NCBI GenBank assembly: GCA_025531455.1
Contig: JAMYHL010000006.1
Span: 310,001-374,000, forward strand
DNA: 64,000 nucleotides
Reading direction: 5' to 3'
Origin: Apiotrichum sp. Y4204
Taxonomy: Eukaryota > Basidiomycota > Tremellomycetes > Trichosporonales > Trichosporonaceae
The position numbers were made by a program, and so were the translations under genes. The notes under the pieces were generated by a model. The model ran no database searches. It saw only the letters and a list, made by a program, of their open reading frames with translations, and was not told the origin of the DNA. This document shows, piece by piece, positions 1-10,534 of this stretch (position 1 is the stretch's first letter; each line of letters starts with the position of its first letter).

Positions 1-312
1 CAGTGAAATCGCATACAAACCTACGAACGTCTATGTACAGCCAGTCATAATGGACGAGCAGACTACGAGCATTACTAACACATCCACAAGGTCGTCAGTT
101 GAAGATGGGCATGAGTTGACACTCGAGAGAGGGGAATCGAGGATCGTGAGGAGACATGAAAAGTGGTGGGAGAGGACCGAACGTCACAACGCTGGGCCAT
201 TATGGCTTGAGGCTTTACTTGCGTTGCTCGCTTTGCTTCTCGCTATCTTTCCCCGTGCACCCCATCCGTGCCGCGAGGCCGCCTATCCGGCGTCAACATC
301 ATCTGCCTACTT
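1..312. other. 3' flank of aldehyde dehydrogenase gene, no gene seen
   Basis: This stretch lies downstream of the stop codon of the minus-strand aldehyde dehydrogenase. Open frames exist on both strands, but they overlap the last dehydrogenase exon and show no recognisable domain. It probably holds the 3' untranslated region of that gene and an intergenic spacer cut by the window edge. Confidence 0.5.
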
Positions 313-2565
313 TCAAAAGCCGAGCTTGGAGCGCAGTCCCGCGACGAGCATCGCAAGGCGGCCGTTCCGCGTGGAAACGCCGATCCACGCACCGATAGCG
401 ACAATGAGCAGTCCGAGGTACAGCTGGCGGCGCGACTTGCGGCGTGAAATGATCTGGCGCTCCTGCTCGACCGACTCGGGCCGGCTGAACGTGAGGCGCG
501 GCGCAAGCACCGCGCGCAACATGCGCTGGCCCTTCTCGGTCAAGCTGGGCGGGTAGCGCGACTTTTGAGCAAACTCCATCCACAGGGGAACCTCGACGAC
601 GGCTGCTGTCAGCTTCTATCGAACGCGAGTAGCTCACCCTTGCGGTGCGAGAACGTGAGGAAGCCGTCGTAGCCGTGGTACTGGCCCCATCCACTCTCGC
701 CGACACCGCCGAATGGAAGGGTGCGGGCTGCAGTTAGCACTTCATCCACAAACTTGTACTCACAGACGGGAGCCAGGGCGAAGTCGTTCCAGATGGCGGA
801 GCCGGAGAGGGTCAGGCGAACAGCTGTTGTCAGCACCATCCGAGCATCTACACCTACCCTTGTCAAAGTATGCGCGGCTGGTGGAGCAGACGTAGAGCGC
901 GAGCGGGGTCTCGCGGGCGTTCACATAACGGATAGCCGCGTCGACATCGTCAACAGGGATGATGGGCAGGACAGGGCCAAAGATCTCCTCCTTGGCGAGA
1001 ATGCCGTCCTCGCCCTCGGCGTTCTTGTTGAGCTTGACAACGTTGATGCCCATGCGGCGGCGGGCCTTGTCCGCCTCACCGCGGTACACAAGCTTGCCGG
1101 AGGTGGCGGCGTACTCCACAGCTGCCTCGATGCGATCATAGTCACGGCTGTTGCGGAGGCACGACGACTGCGGGTGGTCGGCGAGCACGGAGCGGTCCGA
1201 ACCGTGGGGGAAGAAGTCGTCGAGACTGGCATTAGAGTGAAACTCAGAGACTCAATTTAGCGCAGGACTCACGTTTTGATGACAACGTCGACAAACTTGT
1301 CGACAAGGTCCTTGGGGCAGAGAACATAGTCGGGCGTGACGCACATCTACCAATGAGTCAGCTATTCAGAAGGACGGGAGTTGGCTATAGCTGTGTGACA
1401 CCTCATCCACGTCCTCAACGTAGCACACAGGACACATGTCACTCACCTGTCCCGAGTTGAGCACCTTCATGCTAATCATGCGGCGCGCGGCGATCGCGAG
1501 GTCGGCGTCGGGGGCGATAATGACGGGGCTCTTGCCGCCAAGCTGAGGTTAACAGTGTTCCACTCTGTATGCCTACCTCAAGAGTGGTGGGGGTAAGGGT
1601 CTTGGCAGCGGCCTCGGCCACGATCTTGCCCACGGTTCCCGAACCGGTGTAGACGACTGTGTGTGAGTTGGATGCGATGGTACTGGAAGGCAAGGCACGC
1701 ACTGTGGCCCCAGCGCTTCTTGAGAAGGTGGGTGGCCTCGTTGGGTCCACCGTTCACGACGGAATATCCATCAGGGTCGAGGTAGCGGGGAAGAAGCTCC
1801 TCAATGAGCGCGGCCGACGCGGGAGCGTGCTCCGATGTCTGTTGTTAGATGGGTTGGCGACAGCGTGCAACACCCACCTTGATGATTGCGGGGCAGCCGG
1901 CGGCAATGGCGCCGACAAGCGGCGAGAGGGTCAGCTGCCAGGGATAGTTCCATGCGCCGATAATCTGGGCATGTCAGTTCGGGGCGTCACGCCAGGTGCT
2001 TCGGCCGCGTCGTCGGCGCTTCTGGGAGAACGTACGAGCGAGACGCCCTTGGGCTGCTTGTAGACGTGGGGACCTGTGTCTCAGTATACACTGGGTTATA
2101 TTCGAGATATTGAACCCACGAAGCATCTTGAACATTGCCGTGGCATCACGGGTGGCCTTGTCGTCCTTCATCCACTCGGGGAGGCGCTTGATCGCGTGTT
2201 CTATCTCGCCAAGGACCGGCCAGATCTGCGTGTGAGCTTGGAGCAGCCACCTACAGCTCATCTGGGACTCACCTCGCTGATCAGGACGTCAAAATCGCCC
2301 TTGGCGAGGTCGGCCTTGAGGCTCGCCTGGATCTTGGCCTCGTTGTCCTTGAGGAGGTACGCGAGCTGCTTGAGGTTGTACAGACGGTACTCGATCGGGA
2401 GGGTGCGGTGCGAGGCGAACGTGTCCGAGAGACGGTCGTACATCTGGATGTCAGCCTGAGCAGACGTGTGGGAGAGAAGGCTCGCTTCCCCGCCAGCCGG
2501 TGGCGGCTCACCTCGTCAATGGCCGAAATGTCCGTGTCGGCAAACTTGGGGAGAAGCTCGCTCAT
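313..2565 (-). CDS. Class-3 (fatty) aldehyde dehydrogenase with C-terminal membrane anchor
   Basis: NAD(P)-dependent oxidation of fatty aldehydes to acids, as in fungal Hfd1 and mammalian ALDH3A2; probably at ER, lipid-droplet or peroxisomal membranes. Thirteen exons on the minus strand (2565-2512, 2455-2273, 2225-2120, 2073-2036, 1964-1878, 1838-1703, 1656-1577, 1542-1447, 1346-1273, 1225-858, 823-764, 727-638, 602-313) give one frame of 553 residues. Family blocks seen: IIGAWNYP, the [12 protein letters not shown] cofactor region, the ELGGKSP glutamate motif (E228), [13 protein letters not shown] with the catalytic Cys at about 262, and [15 protein letters not shown] near the end. The last exon adds a basic stretch and a hydrophobic segment ([15 protein letters not shown]), the tail anchor of fatty aldehyde dehydrogenases rather than soluble ALDH3. 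The start ATG begins a short conserved-looking N-terminus; no upstream exon is needed. The family assignment is strong; the exact substrate is inferred. Confidence 0.93.
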
Positions 2566-3381
2566 GATGTGCGAAGATGGAGTGGTTTCGAGGGGTGTTG
2601 GTAAGAGTCGGTGCGGATGGCAATCTAAGCAAAGGGGGAGAGTGTGGAATGGAGAGAGAGAGAAAGAGAGAGGGTGTGTGTGTGGACGAAAACAAGAGAT
2701 AAATACATGGGAATCGAGCACGACGCCACTTTGCCCGTCGCCGTTGCTGGTCACACTGATCACTGCCGGGGTTGCCGGTTGACTTGGAATCTTGTACACT
2801 CTTGCAACTCCTCTGCTCGCTGGCGTCACTGCCACCAATGATGTCAAACTGGACCCTGGCATCTCCTCCTCAGCTTCGTTCACCGGCCTGCGGACAGCGG
2901 GTTGCGGTCTGATCATTTTTCATGCATGCACAGCTCGATGTAATGTAGCCGTATCTCCTCGTTCTGTGTCCACTCTTTATCGCCACTGCCCCCGTCGGCG
3001 CGCGGCGCGGTCTCGGCCTCATACAGCTCGGCCATGCCGGGGATCCGGAGGGCGGACACGGGCACAGATCGCCACCTCCACCGGCTTGGCCAGGGTCATA
3101 CCACGCGGACCGTGTGCACCATCGCACTTCGCCGTCGGCCACTGGCCACAAGCCACAGGCCGTCATTGCCTTGTGTCCTCCACTGCTGCACGGGGCCGGG
3201 GCGCAGATTCACGCCTCTTGTGTATGTGTCTCTCTCTGTGGACATCCGTGCCCCACCATACATGCATTGCTTAAATGATCCTCATCACGGCCTACACGAC
3301 GCTTAGTCTAGGTCTGCCCCGGCTATTCCACACCCGGAACCCATCCTCTCATGTTAGCTCAAACTTTGAAAAAATTCATAA
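2566..3381. other. Intergenic: aldehyde dehydrogenase promoter side
   Basis: No gene recognised. Directly upstream of the dehydrogenase start (2566-2700) the minus strand is pyrimidine-rich with a GA-type simple repeat around 2649-2680, a common feature of fungal promoters. Longer open frames here have no domain and run against normal codon bias. Confidence 0.45.
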
Positions 3382-3468
3382 GACTTCGTGGCCAAGCTGG
3401 TTAAGGCGTCCGACTGTTATTACTTCAGTCCTATCGGGAGATCGAGAGTTCAAACCTCTCCGAGGTCG
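3382..3468 (+). tRNA. tRNA-Asn(GTT) with 13-nt intron
   Basis: The cloverleaf can be drawn by hand. The acceptor stem 3382-3388 pairs with 3461-3467 (one G-U), the D-arm has a GGTTAA loop, the anticodon stem TCCGA pairs with TCGGG at 3434-3438, and the T-arm GAGAG/CTCTC encloses TTCAAAC. The anticodon GTT is 3416-3418. An intron of 13 nt (3420-3432) sits one base 3' of the anticodon, the canonical site cut by tRNA splicing endonuclease. The discriminator base is G (3468). Five T residues at 3472-3476 can act as the RNA polymerase III terminator. Confidence 0.93.
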
Positions 3469-3471
3469 ATG

Positions 3472-3476
3472 TTTTT
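3472..3476 (+). terminator. Pol III T5 terminator of tRNA-Asn
   Basis: A run of five T residues four bases after the tRNA end, as expected for RNA polymerase III termination. Confidence 0.7.
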
Positions 3477-3633
3477 GGTCAACTCCTTACCCAGTCTCAT
3501 TTGGATCTTTGGAGATCTCGCGATCGCGTCAGATCGATCAGATATCAGATCGTCGTCGCGTGAGGGGGCCGTGAACCCCCGCGTCATCGATGCATTGCCG
3601 CAACACCATAAGTAATAGAGTGAATGGGACCTC

Positions 3634-3640
3634 TTTTTTT

Positions 3641-3676
<36 letters not shown>
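3634..3676. repeat. Long poly(T) tract (43 nt, one C)
   Basis: T residues run from 3634 to 3676 with a single C at 3642, leaving 34 consecutive T. Nothing else in the window approaches this. It could be a simple homopolymer, a second Pol III terminator, or the poly(A) tail of a minus-strand retro-inserted sequence lying to its right. No target-site duplication was found by eye. Confidence 0.8.
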
Positions 3677-4256
3677 CAGCGAGCCCTCTGGATCGTGAAA
3701 GAGCTGAAGGGCGTCTGTGCGTTGTCAACTCTCTTTGACGGCAGGGAAAATCAAATATTAGACCTGACGGCCGAGCTCCCTGATTGACACAATGACAAAG
3801 CCAGGAAGTGGATTAAGGAGACTCGTGCCCAGACCAGCCGATAAGCACGATGCGCGATAAGATACCGGCCCCAAATCAGGGTGGGTGGATCCACATCGGC
3901 AGTAACTGTTACACCTGCGCACCTGCACACCTGCACACCTGCAGTCGGCTCTACGGTCCGTTCTACCATGCTCTTGTCGCTGGAGACGTGGCACTTCTCC
4001 ACTGCTTGCCTTCTTGCTGACAATGGTGGCGCAGCACATTCATGTACTTTCACATGCCGACGAGGGCACACATGGGCGTGGCGCATTGCGCTGTGGATCC
4101 CACATCGTGGCGTTCCACAGCTGAGCGCGGCGAGTGTGGGAACACTGCAGAGCTGGTACGAGATATATCTTGAGACCGCCTCCTTGCACGACGTCGGCAA
4201 TCTCTAAATAAATCCCCTCCAATCCAGGAATCACACTCCCATTCCCCCTCCCCATC

Positions 4257-4889
4257 ATGCCCCTCCTTCCAAGGACCGAGCCCCCCTCTCCCTCCCCAAC
4301 CCGGCCATCGCAGGGCGACATCCCCGGCCTCCCAAATCCGCACCGCACCCGCCCCGGCGTGATCGTAGGCAGCGTCGTCGGCGCCGTCGTTGCCGTCTTT
4401 CTGCTCCTCTTCGCCGTCTTCTGGTGGCGCAACAAGGGGTGCGTTGCGCGTCCCCGACCCCGACAGCGGCCACAGGAGACCCGCGAGTCGTTCGAAACAG
4501 CACGCACGCATCCCAAATCGCCGACACCCGCAGCAGGGCACGAAAACGGCCTCCTCACGATCAACACCGACCACCTCGCCCCGCGCGTATCGGCCGACAT
4601 GTCCCCGCGCGACAGGATGCTGGCGCTGTACGCGAACCAGAGCCGCACGTCGCTTGCCAGCCACGCGAGCCACGCGAGCCATGTAAGCCGTACCAGCCAC
4701 TTGAGTGCAAATACGAGGAGCCTGCGGGCCAGCGCCGACTTGGCGCGAGAACCACTTCCGGAGCCGAGCTCGCCGACGCCGTTTGGCCGTCGTCCGCCGG
4801 GCACGCCGAAGACGGGTGATACCTCTGGGCCGCCCGCCGGAACGCCGAAGACGGTTGATACCTCTGGGCTGGGAGAGGGAGAGCGTTGA
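4257..4889 (+). CDS. Single-pass membrane protein with Ser/Pro-rich cytoplasmic tail
   Basis: Function unknown. An uninterrupted frame of 210 residues begins at a good-context ATG. Residues 1-34 are Pro-rich and have no signal peptide. Residues 35-57 (VIVGSVVGAVVAVFLLLFAVFWW) form one clear transmembrane helix with a GxxxG-like face, followed by an Arg/Lys-containing stop-transfer segment. The rest is a low-complexity hydrophilic tail with SHASHASH-type and GTPKTxDTSG repeats (two tandem copies near the C-terminus). The layout resembles the tails of fungal wall-stress sensors and many uncharacterised basidiomycete membrane proteins. A GT...AG pair of 28 nt after the helix is too short to be a trusted intron, so the open frame is kept. 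An upstream exon carrying an ectodomain cannot be excluded. Confidence 0.6.
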   Translation: MPLLPRTEPPSPSPTRPSQGDIPGLPNPHRTRPGVIVGSVVGAVVAVFLLLFAVFWWRNKGCVARPRPRQRPQETRESFETARTHPKSPTPAAGHENGLLTINTDHLAPRVSADMSPRDRMLALYANQSRTSLASHASHASHVSRTSHLSANTRSLRASADLAREPLPEPSSPTPFGRRPPGTPKTGDTSGPPAGTPKTVDTSGLGEGER

Positions 4890-5682
4890 GTCGGGTGTGG
4901 GATGTACTCATATGCATATGCATGATGGCTTGGCGGCCGTGTCCAGGTTCGGGGATGGCAGATTGCCGTCTGATGGGCTGGTGGATCCCCAGTGATTCAG
5001 TGCCCATCGGCCGGTGTATCCCGCCATGGCTGGTGTACTACTGATCTGAGTCCCTCGCCGTTGACATCCGAAGAGTTTCGCCAGTAGGGGCGCACACGAT
5101 GTGTGCTGAGCCGGGCGTTGAATGCATAACGTATCCTGGCGCAAGCCATACTGCCGAGATCTTAAACGCCTGCCAGTCCTGCTGGCTTCGTCTTTGTGGG
5201 TATGACGCCCCGCTGGACAAGGAGATACACATGGGTCGAGAAGATCGTGTGTAGCTAGTCTTGTGTGCTCACTCTGTCTCTGCCGGCCTCGCTGGCACAC
5301 TGCATTTGCTCCTGTAGCACGCCCGTAGACTCGGACAATTCCTAATCATAGTCCATACCAGTGAGCCTCCTATGCAATTTAAAGCTGTAGTTATGTCAGA
5401 AGTGAGCATGAGAGGCGGTGAAGAACATGCCGTGCGCGCGCATGTCGCCGACCACTAGCGCCAATGACGTGGTCGACACCACTTCGCCTACACGCCAATC
5501 CACCCCGAACCCAGCTTCCATGTAGCAATCACGCGCAGCCTATCTCTGTGCCTCCCCGCGTCGCTAATGATGCATGGGCCATGGGCCGGGGTATATGGTA
5601 CGGATACAACTGCGCCGGGCGAGCCCGGGCCGCCGACAGATGGGCGGAGGTAGGGGTAGTTAGGATGGCGAGATCCGCCGCG
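4890..5682. other. Intergenic, convergent 3' ends
   Basis: Lies between two convergent genes, the membrane protein (+) and Sgf73-like (-). No domain-bearing frame, RNA gene or clear repeat is seen. It should hold both 3' untranslated regions. Confidence 0.45.
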
Positions 5683-7245
5683 CTACGCGGTGACGCCGGC
5701 CGGGGGCGCGGGGACGAGGGGCTGCACGACGGGGCCGGGCTTGCTGATCGGCAGCGTGAGGCGGCCGCTCTGCTGGCCCGGTGCGCGGGGGCGCGCAGCC
5801 AGCGCCTTCGTGAGCAGGTCGCCCATCGAGACCTGTTCGTATGTCGTCGTGCGCCACACTGATGGGAAGGACGGGGCCGTGTTCAGCGGAGCTGCGGCTG
5901 GGGCCGCCGGCGCAGCGGGAGCGGGCGGGGCGGCTGGCGTCGGAGCTGGCGGGGTCACCACGGGAGGGATGGGGAGTCCCGCGCTGAGGGCATATGACAC
6001 GCTCCGAACACGCTCGCCGGCCAGGCGGGTGGCGCGGATGAGCTCCTCCATCTCGCGGTGCCCCTCCTCGTCGAAGCGGAGCCCATCCTCGTCGTGCAGC
6101 GCCCCGCGGCGCTTCTTCGCGGCCGCGGCCTTGCGCTCGGCGGCAGTCGCGCCGGCGGCAGCGGCAGCAGCAGCAGCCTTGGCCTCCTTGTCCTTTTTCG
6201 GAACAGGTTCCTTGAAGTTGGGGTTGTGAGCGCGCTGCCACTCGATGAACAGCTCGTCGTATGGCCGAGTACGGCCCTGGACGGCACGCTTCGCGCCGAC
6301 AGTATGCGTCTTGCACGTGAGGCTGCGTGAGCACGGGAGGCCCTTGTCGTTGATGACGCCGCACTGGCGGTCGTAGTCGAGCGGCAGGGCTGACGTCAAT
6401 GATGTGCTCACAAACAGAGGCAGTGGCACGACGGCGATCCATCATCCATCGCAATCGCGGGTACTCACCCCTGCGGCGCTTCCGCTCCGCAATCGCTGCC
6501 TTCTCGGCCTCCTTGGCGGCGCGCTTCTTGAGCCTGTCGCGCTCCTTGATGAGCTTCTTGATCTCGCTCTTGTCGACGCCCTTGTAGTTGGACAGATCAA
6601 TCTCCTCATCCGAACCAAGGTCTTCGGGAAGCAGCACGCGCGCGCGCTTCTTCGACGGCGAGCCATCCGGCGAACCTGCGGATGAGCACGAGTGGATGGA
6701 TGCAGGCGAGGTGATAACAGAGTGGAAGGAGACCACCCCACACGCCGACCGACTTACCCTCGCTGGCACTCCGCTTCTTCGCATCCGCCGTGCCGGCACG
6801 CACACGCTTGTCGCCCTTGGTCGTCACCTTCTTGACGATGAGCGGCGCCCCGTCGAGGACATGTGCGCAGATGCCTGGCGTCAGCGGGGTGTTCATGTAC
6901 TCATGTGTGGCGGGTGGATTTTTCGCCACTTTGGCTGGGCGGCGGTAACACCACTGGGTGACGTTATGGCCAGCCGGCAGCAAACTCACGGCGGTGGTCG
7001 GCGGCGGCCCATTCAGAGACGGAGCGCGCGCAGCGGGTACACCGGACGATCGCGCGGCCAGGCTCGTATGCGAGGCCCTCGAGCGGCTGTGCGCCGTACA
7101 TGTGCATGTCGCGCTCAGGGAGAAAGTCGCCCGGTGGGCGCGGGTGGTGCGCGGCGGGGGCATCGTCGTCTTCTGGCGGTGGCGAGGTCGCAAAGCTGAA
7201 TGCCGGGCGCGGTGGGGACGCGCGCGCGCGCAGCTTGAGGGCCAT
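5683..7245 (-). CDS. Sgf73/ataxin-7-like SAGA subunit (SCA7 domain)
   Basis: Expected to anchor the histone H2B deubiquitinase module to the SAGA coactivator in the nucleus. Four exons (7245-6990, 6874-6758, 6675-6469, 6389-5683) give 428 residues. Exon 1 carries a short zinc-binding motif (VRCTRCARSVSEWAAADHR, completed after the intron by a Cys), matching the N-terminal finger of Sgf73. Exon 3 is strongly basic and coiled-coil-like. Exon 4 opens with the SCA7 zinc-binding block: CGVINDKGLPCSRSLTCKTH at the start, then RTRPYDELFIEWQRAHNP. An Ala-rich run, a helical EEGHREMEELIRATRLAGERV segment and a Pro/Ala-rich tail follow. SCA7 assignment is secure from the Cys/His spacing; membership in SAGA follows from family knowledge. 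Intron sizes are 115, 82 and 79 nt. Confidence 0.88.
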
Positions 7246-8561
7246 GATGGGCTATGCGCGAGGGCGGGGACTCGATCTCTTCGCCGCCGTCAAGACGGTG
7301 TGGATGCAAGAAACTGGCAAAAGGGTGGATTGAAATGAGGATATGGATCAGAGGGATGGTCGAAAGCCGAGGTTCCGAGGTTCGGATGTCGCCTGGCTCT
7401 GCGTGTGGCTGGGGGCCAGGGACAATAAGGAGTGGAGTAACAAGAAAGGTAATTGAGTAATACAAATGAGGTGGGGTCGGGTAAATGCGATCCCTAATGA
7501 AATCGGTCACCTGGCACACCTAATGTAAAAAGTGGATAAACCTAGATGAACCTTGTTTTGCTGCAGCCTCGGCGGCGACGGCGATGAGCTGCAAGCCAAG
7601 GCACAAGAGAGAAAAGTGGAGAAGATGATGGATGTCGCAGGTCAGAATGCCGCTTGTAGAGTGATGTAATGCAAAGGAACACACAAGAAACACGACTGCT
7701 GTGGAGTGGGTACTTGCGCTGATGGGCGGTGGCGATGGTGACGCGCTGTGCAGAGATGGATTGATGGATGGATGATGGCCGTGATGGGATGGATGCCTGC
7801 AAGCTGCATGCTTCCAATGCTTGGCTTGGTCGGTGGTGGATTCCGGTGTCCGGTGTCCCGGATGCGTGCACGCCATGTGTCGGTGCCCTCGGCGCACCGC
7901 GCGCACCGCGCACTCGCCGCCGTGTCCCCACTGCTCTGTGTGCGGAGACGGTTTCAGATTGGCGACCCACTCCTTTGTGTTCATATCAAGGTTTGGATCA
8001 ATCATCTACACGTCATTCGATCGTCTAGGCCTGGGGGTGCCAATACTTGGGATGTGGCTCTGTGTGGCAGAATGGTGATCTGGTGATGCGTGGTGATGGC
8101 GATGCAATAGACACGATGCAATAGACCATCAATGCCGATATGCCGATGCTAATGACGATGACCAGAAGCGATCGTGCTGACGGGAAAGAGTGTCTATTGA
8201 TCAGCTCGAGCGCTGCCAGGGTTACTGGACACAGAGTTGCTCAGGACTGACCTCCTCCCGCCACTCCCTCAACTATCAATGTTTGTTATAAACACCTCTC
8301 TTCCTGACTGACTTGAACTGACTGACTTGATAACTCAGAGAAGTGACGTGCGTGCAAGGAAGCCTGGGAAAAAAGAACAAAGAAGCGGCCGAGCCTCGTC
8401 TATCCTGTCATGACATCGGAAGAACATTTCACTGCATTGACTTTACTACCCAGACCAAACTACAATCCACCCCCCTCGAGAAAGTTGCCGCTGAAGGGAG
8501 TCAGTTTCCACCAGCAAGGAGAGACATGGCAAACTATCGGATAACTCACCCATCATCCCTC
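7246..8561. other. Intergenic upstream of Sgf73-like gene
   Basis: No gene supported. Directly upstream of the Sgf73 start the sequence is GC-rich with CG alternation (7219-7230). Around 8100-8170 there is a patch rich in GATG words (GATGCAATAGAC occurs twice). Frames of 110-160 codons occur on both strands, overlap each other and show no domain. Confidence 0.45.
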
Positions 8562-9179
8562 TTACAGCGTCACCGAAACCACCATCAGAGCGAGAGTCGC
8601 CACCGTCGAAACAGTAAACAGCGTACGGAATTGGGGCGTAGCACTCGCCTTCTCCTTCTCTTGTGGGTCGGGGTATTTACACAAAATGTGCCCTCCGTAG
8701 TTCTTCCAGTACTCATCTTGAGTTTCTCCGGTGGGCTCCCCAGCCTGTTCTGACCACACGTTGTCGATCTGCTGGACTCCCTCCCAGGTTTCGTTGGGCG
8801 GGCGGCAGAGGAAGTGTTCGTCGTACCCAACAGCATCGGGGTTGAAGGCACTGCCGCTGCGATTCTGGACGATCGTTCCATTCGCGGACTGGCACGCCAC
8901 GGCCATCCACAGGTACTGCATTAGGCAGCCGTTCTGACCCCCATATGAAGCATTGAGAATAGCGAAGCCCCGTAAGTCGACCTCGGTGGAGTTGTAGTTG
9001 GCGGTGTGGTTCGCAGTGGTGTTGGCGGCGCGACACGAGCTCATGACGGAGGAGTTGCTGCTGGATAGGAACGCGAGCTGGAACTAATGCGGGCTGGGGC
9101 CACAAGTTTGGTAGCAGTTCCTTTTGAGCAGCCTTCTCTCGATGATGCCACGAGAGTGTTTGTCGCCATGCTGAGGCAT
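8562..9179 (-). CDS. Secreted GPI-type cysteine/Asn-rich protein; 5' end broken by in-frame TAG
   Basis: Function unknown. From the ATG at 9044 an intact frame of 160 residues runs to 8562. It is rich in Asn-X-Ser/Thr sites, has about five Cys, and ends with a hydrophobic segment (FTVSTVATLALMVVSVTL) typical of a GPI-addition signal. It lacks a signal peptide, so this is not the natural start. Reading upstream in the same frame, a TAG at about 9085 separates this part from RRLLKRNCYQTCGPSPH, which looks like the mature N-terminus after a dibasic KR site. That part begins at an ATG at 9179 and follows a signal-peptide-like LAATA. No splice pair that removes the TAG and keeps the frame was found. 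A recent pseudogene is likely; stop readthrough or a sequencing error are alternatives. Confidence 0.45.
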
Positions 9180-10534
9180 GGCCGTTGCCGCCAAGACATC
9201 AATGACGGTGAAGAGCTCTTCCAAGTCGGTTAAAGCATATCACGGTTTGACATGACACACTAATACAGTAACTGGTGCCAGCCTCGAGGCACTGGACACA
9301 TCATGGGTTCCAGCAGTCGGCCTTATTCTGAACGTGCTTGGTTATGGGGTACAGTATCGGGAGTTCCCCCTGGCGGGGTTTCCCAGAAACCGTGACTTTA
9401 CATCATCGCTTTGGACCGTCGTCTTCTTCTGCCCGCACCACGCGCACCATGCATGGAACACCGAATTCCTGCCGCTTTCAAGACCCGTATGCATACTCTT
9501 GGTATCCGAGTTTCACGTGTACCACGCCGAGATCTTCGTGTCCTTGGGCTCGAAGGAGATCGAGCTCGGCTGATCGACGTTTGAGATGCTTGATAGTGAA
9601 TCAACAAAAACTCCACAATTTCCTCTCGGCGACAGCAGGCCCCGCTTTGGAGGACAGAGATCCATCTGCCGTTGTGAGCTTTGTGATTAGCTCGATTCAT
9701 CTACCCAATCCGGAATGAATCCACCTTTCCTATCGTACCAACAATGGCTCACTCTTTTCCGGAAAATGGCGGAGATTCAGAGCTGGGAACACTCGGAATC
9801 GATGATTCGGGCCGATGTTGTTCCTGCCCCACATCTTCAGCCGGCTCCTCCTGCCCACATCTTTGGCGGCAACACAAAATTTCCACTCTCTTGGGCTTAA
9901 CACCGCCGGTCCGTGCTGCAGTTGCGACACGATGGTCAATCAAGGTCAGCTGAAACATTGGGTCACAGTTTGAGTTTCGTGAGGCTCTGAACGTGTCACA
10001 GGAACGATGCTATTCTGCCCCCACAAAGCAACCAAGGAACGTTGTGGAGCCCCTATGGTACAGAGCCAGGCACTGAGGGCAATTATGGTGTTGTTGTCCG
10101 ACAGAGGAGTGTAGAAGCGCGTACAGGAGACGTTGAAGCTAGCCGAGTCCTGGGGCGCTAGAACAAGGTAGCATGGCGCGAGGTACAGTATTGCAGCGCG
10201 AATCAGACCGCGGCGGCGGAGACATATTGAGTGACGCCGACGATCCCCTCTCGCTGGTGGGTCCAAGTTGTCCTTAACCTTCTCGACGTCGATGTACCTC
10301 CGTATCCTGCGCGACCGTTCCTTCGTGACCCCAGGTCCGTTCCATGCCCACAATCATGACATCGGTATTGCTTGGCGTTCTGAATATCGGAAGGCCCGCT
10401 TCACTGTACTGCTCCGTCAACACGATTCACCTGGCTACTTGTCGTCGCTCTGACCAAGTGTGTGAGGTATATCATGGCGGTAGCCGAAGGCAAGATCCAC
10501 CTGGACCAGTGAATCAGCGAACATCAACTTCATC
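9180..10534. other. Intergenic with unassigned open frames
   Basis: No gene supported. A minus-strand frame at 9946-10353 encodes 135 residues with one moderately hydrophobic stretch, but no flanking splice signals or domain support it. GC content is lower here than in the coding blocks. Confidence 0.4.

Larger units (their letters stand above)
3469..4256. other. Intergenic between tRNA-Asn and membrane-protein gene
   Basis: No protein gene recognised. It contains the poly(T) tract and, at 3911-3946, four imperfect copies of a 10-bp unit reading cacctgcaca. A TAAATAAAT element at 4205-4213 lies about 45 bp before the next start codon and may be its TATA-like element. Confidence 0.5.

Noticed and set aside
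50..556. Plus-strand open frame of 168 codons at the left edge
   Set aside because: It overlaps the last, well-supported exon of the aldehyde dehydrogenase on the other strand and has no domain.
3382..3676. tRNA-Asn plus poly(T) as a tRNA-derived SINE
   Set aside because: A SINE would have its A-tail on the same strand as the tRNA head; here the strands are opposite, and the tRNA folds as a functional gene.
4439..4466. 28-nt intron in the single-pass membrane protein gene
   Set aside because: It is shorter than any other intron in the window, lacks a branch-like motif, and removing it shifts an otherwise open frame.
5660..6805. 381-codon minus-strand frame overlapping the Sgf73-like gene
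   Set aside because: It is a shifted reading of the Sgf73-like exons and runs through two introns; only the other frame shows the SCA7 domain.
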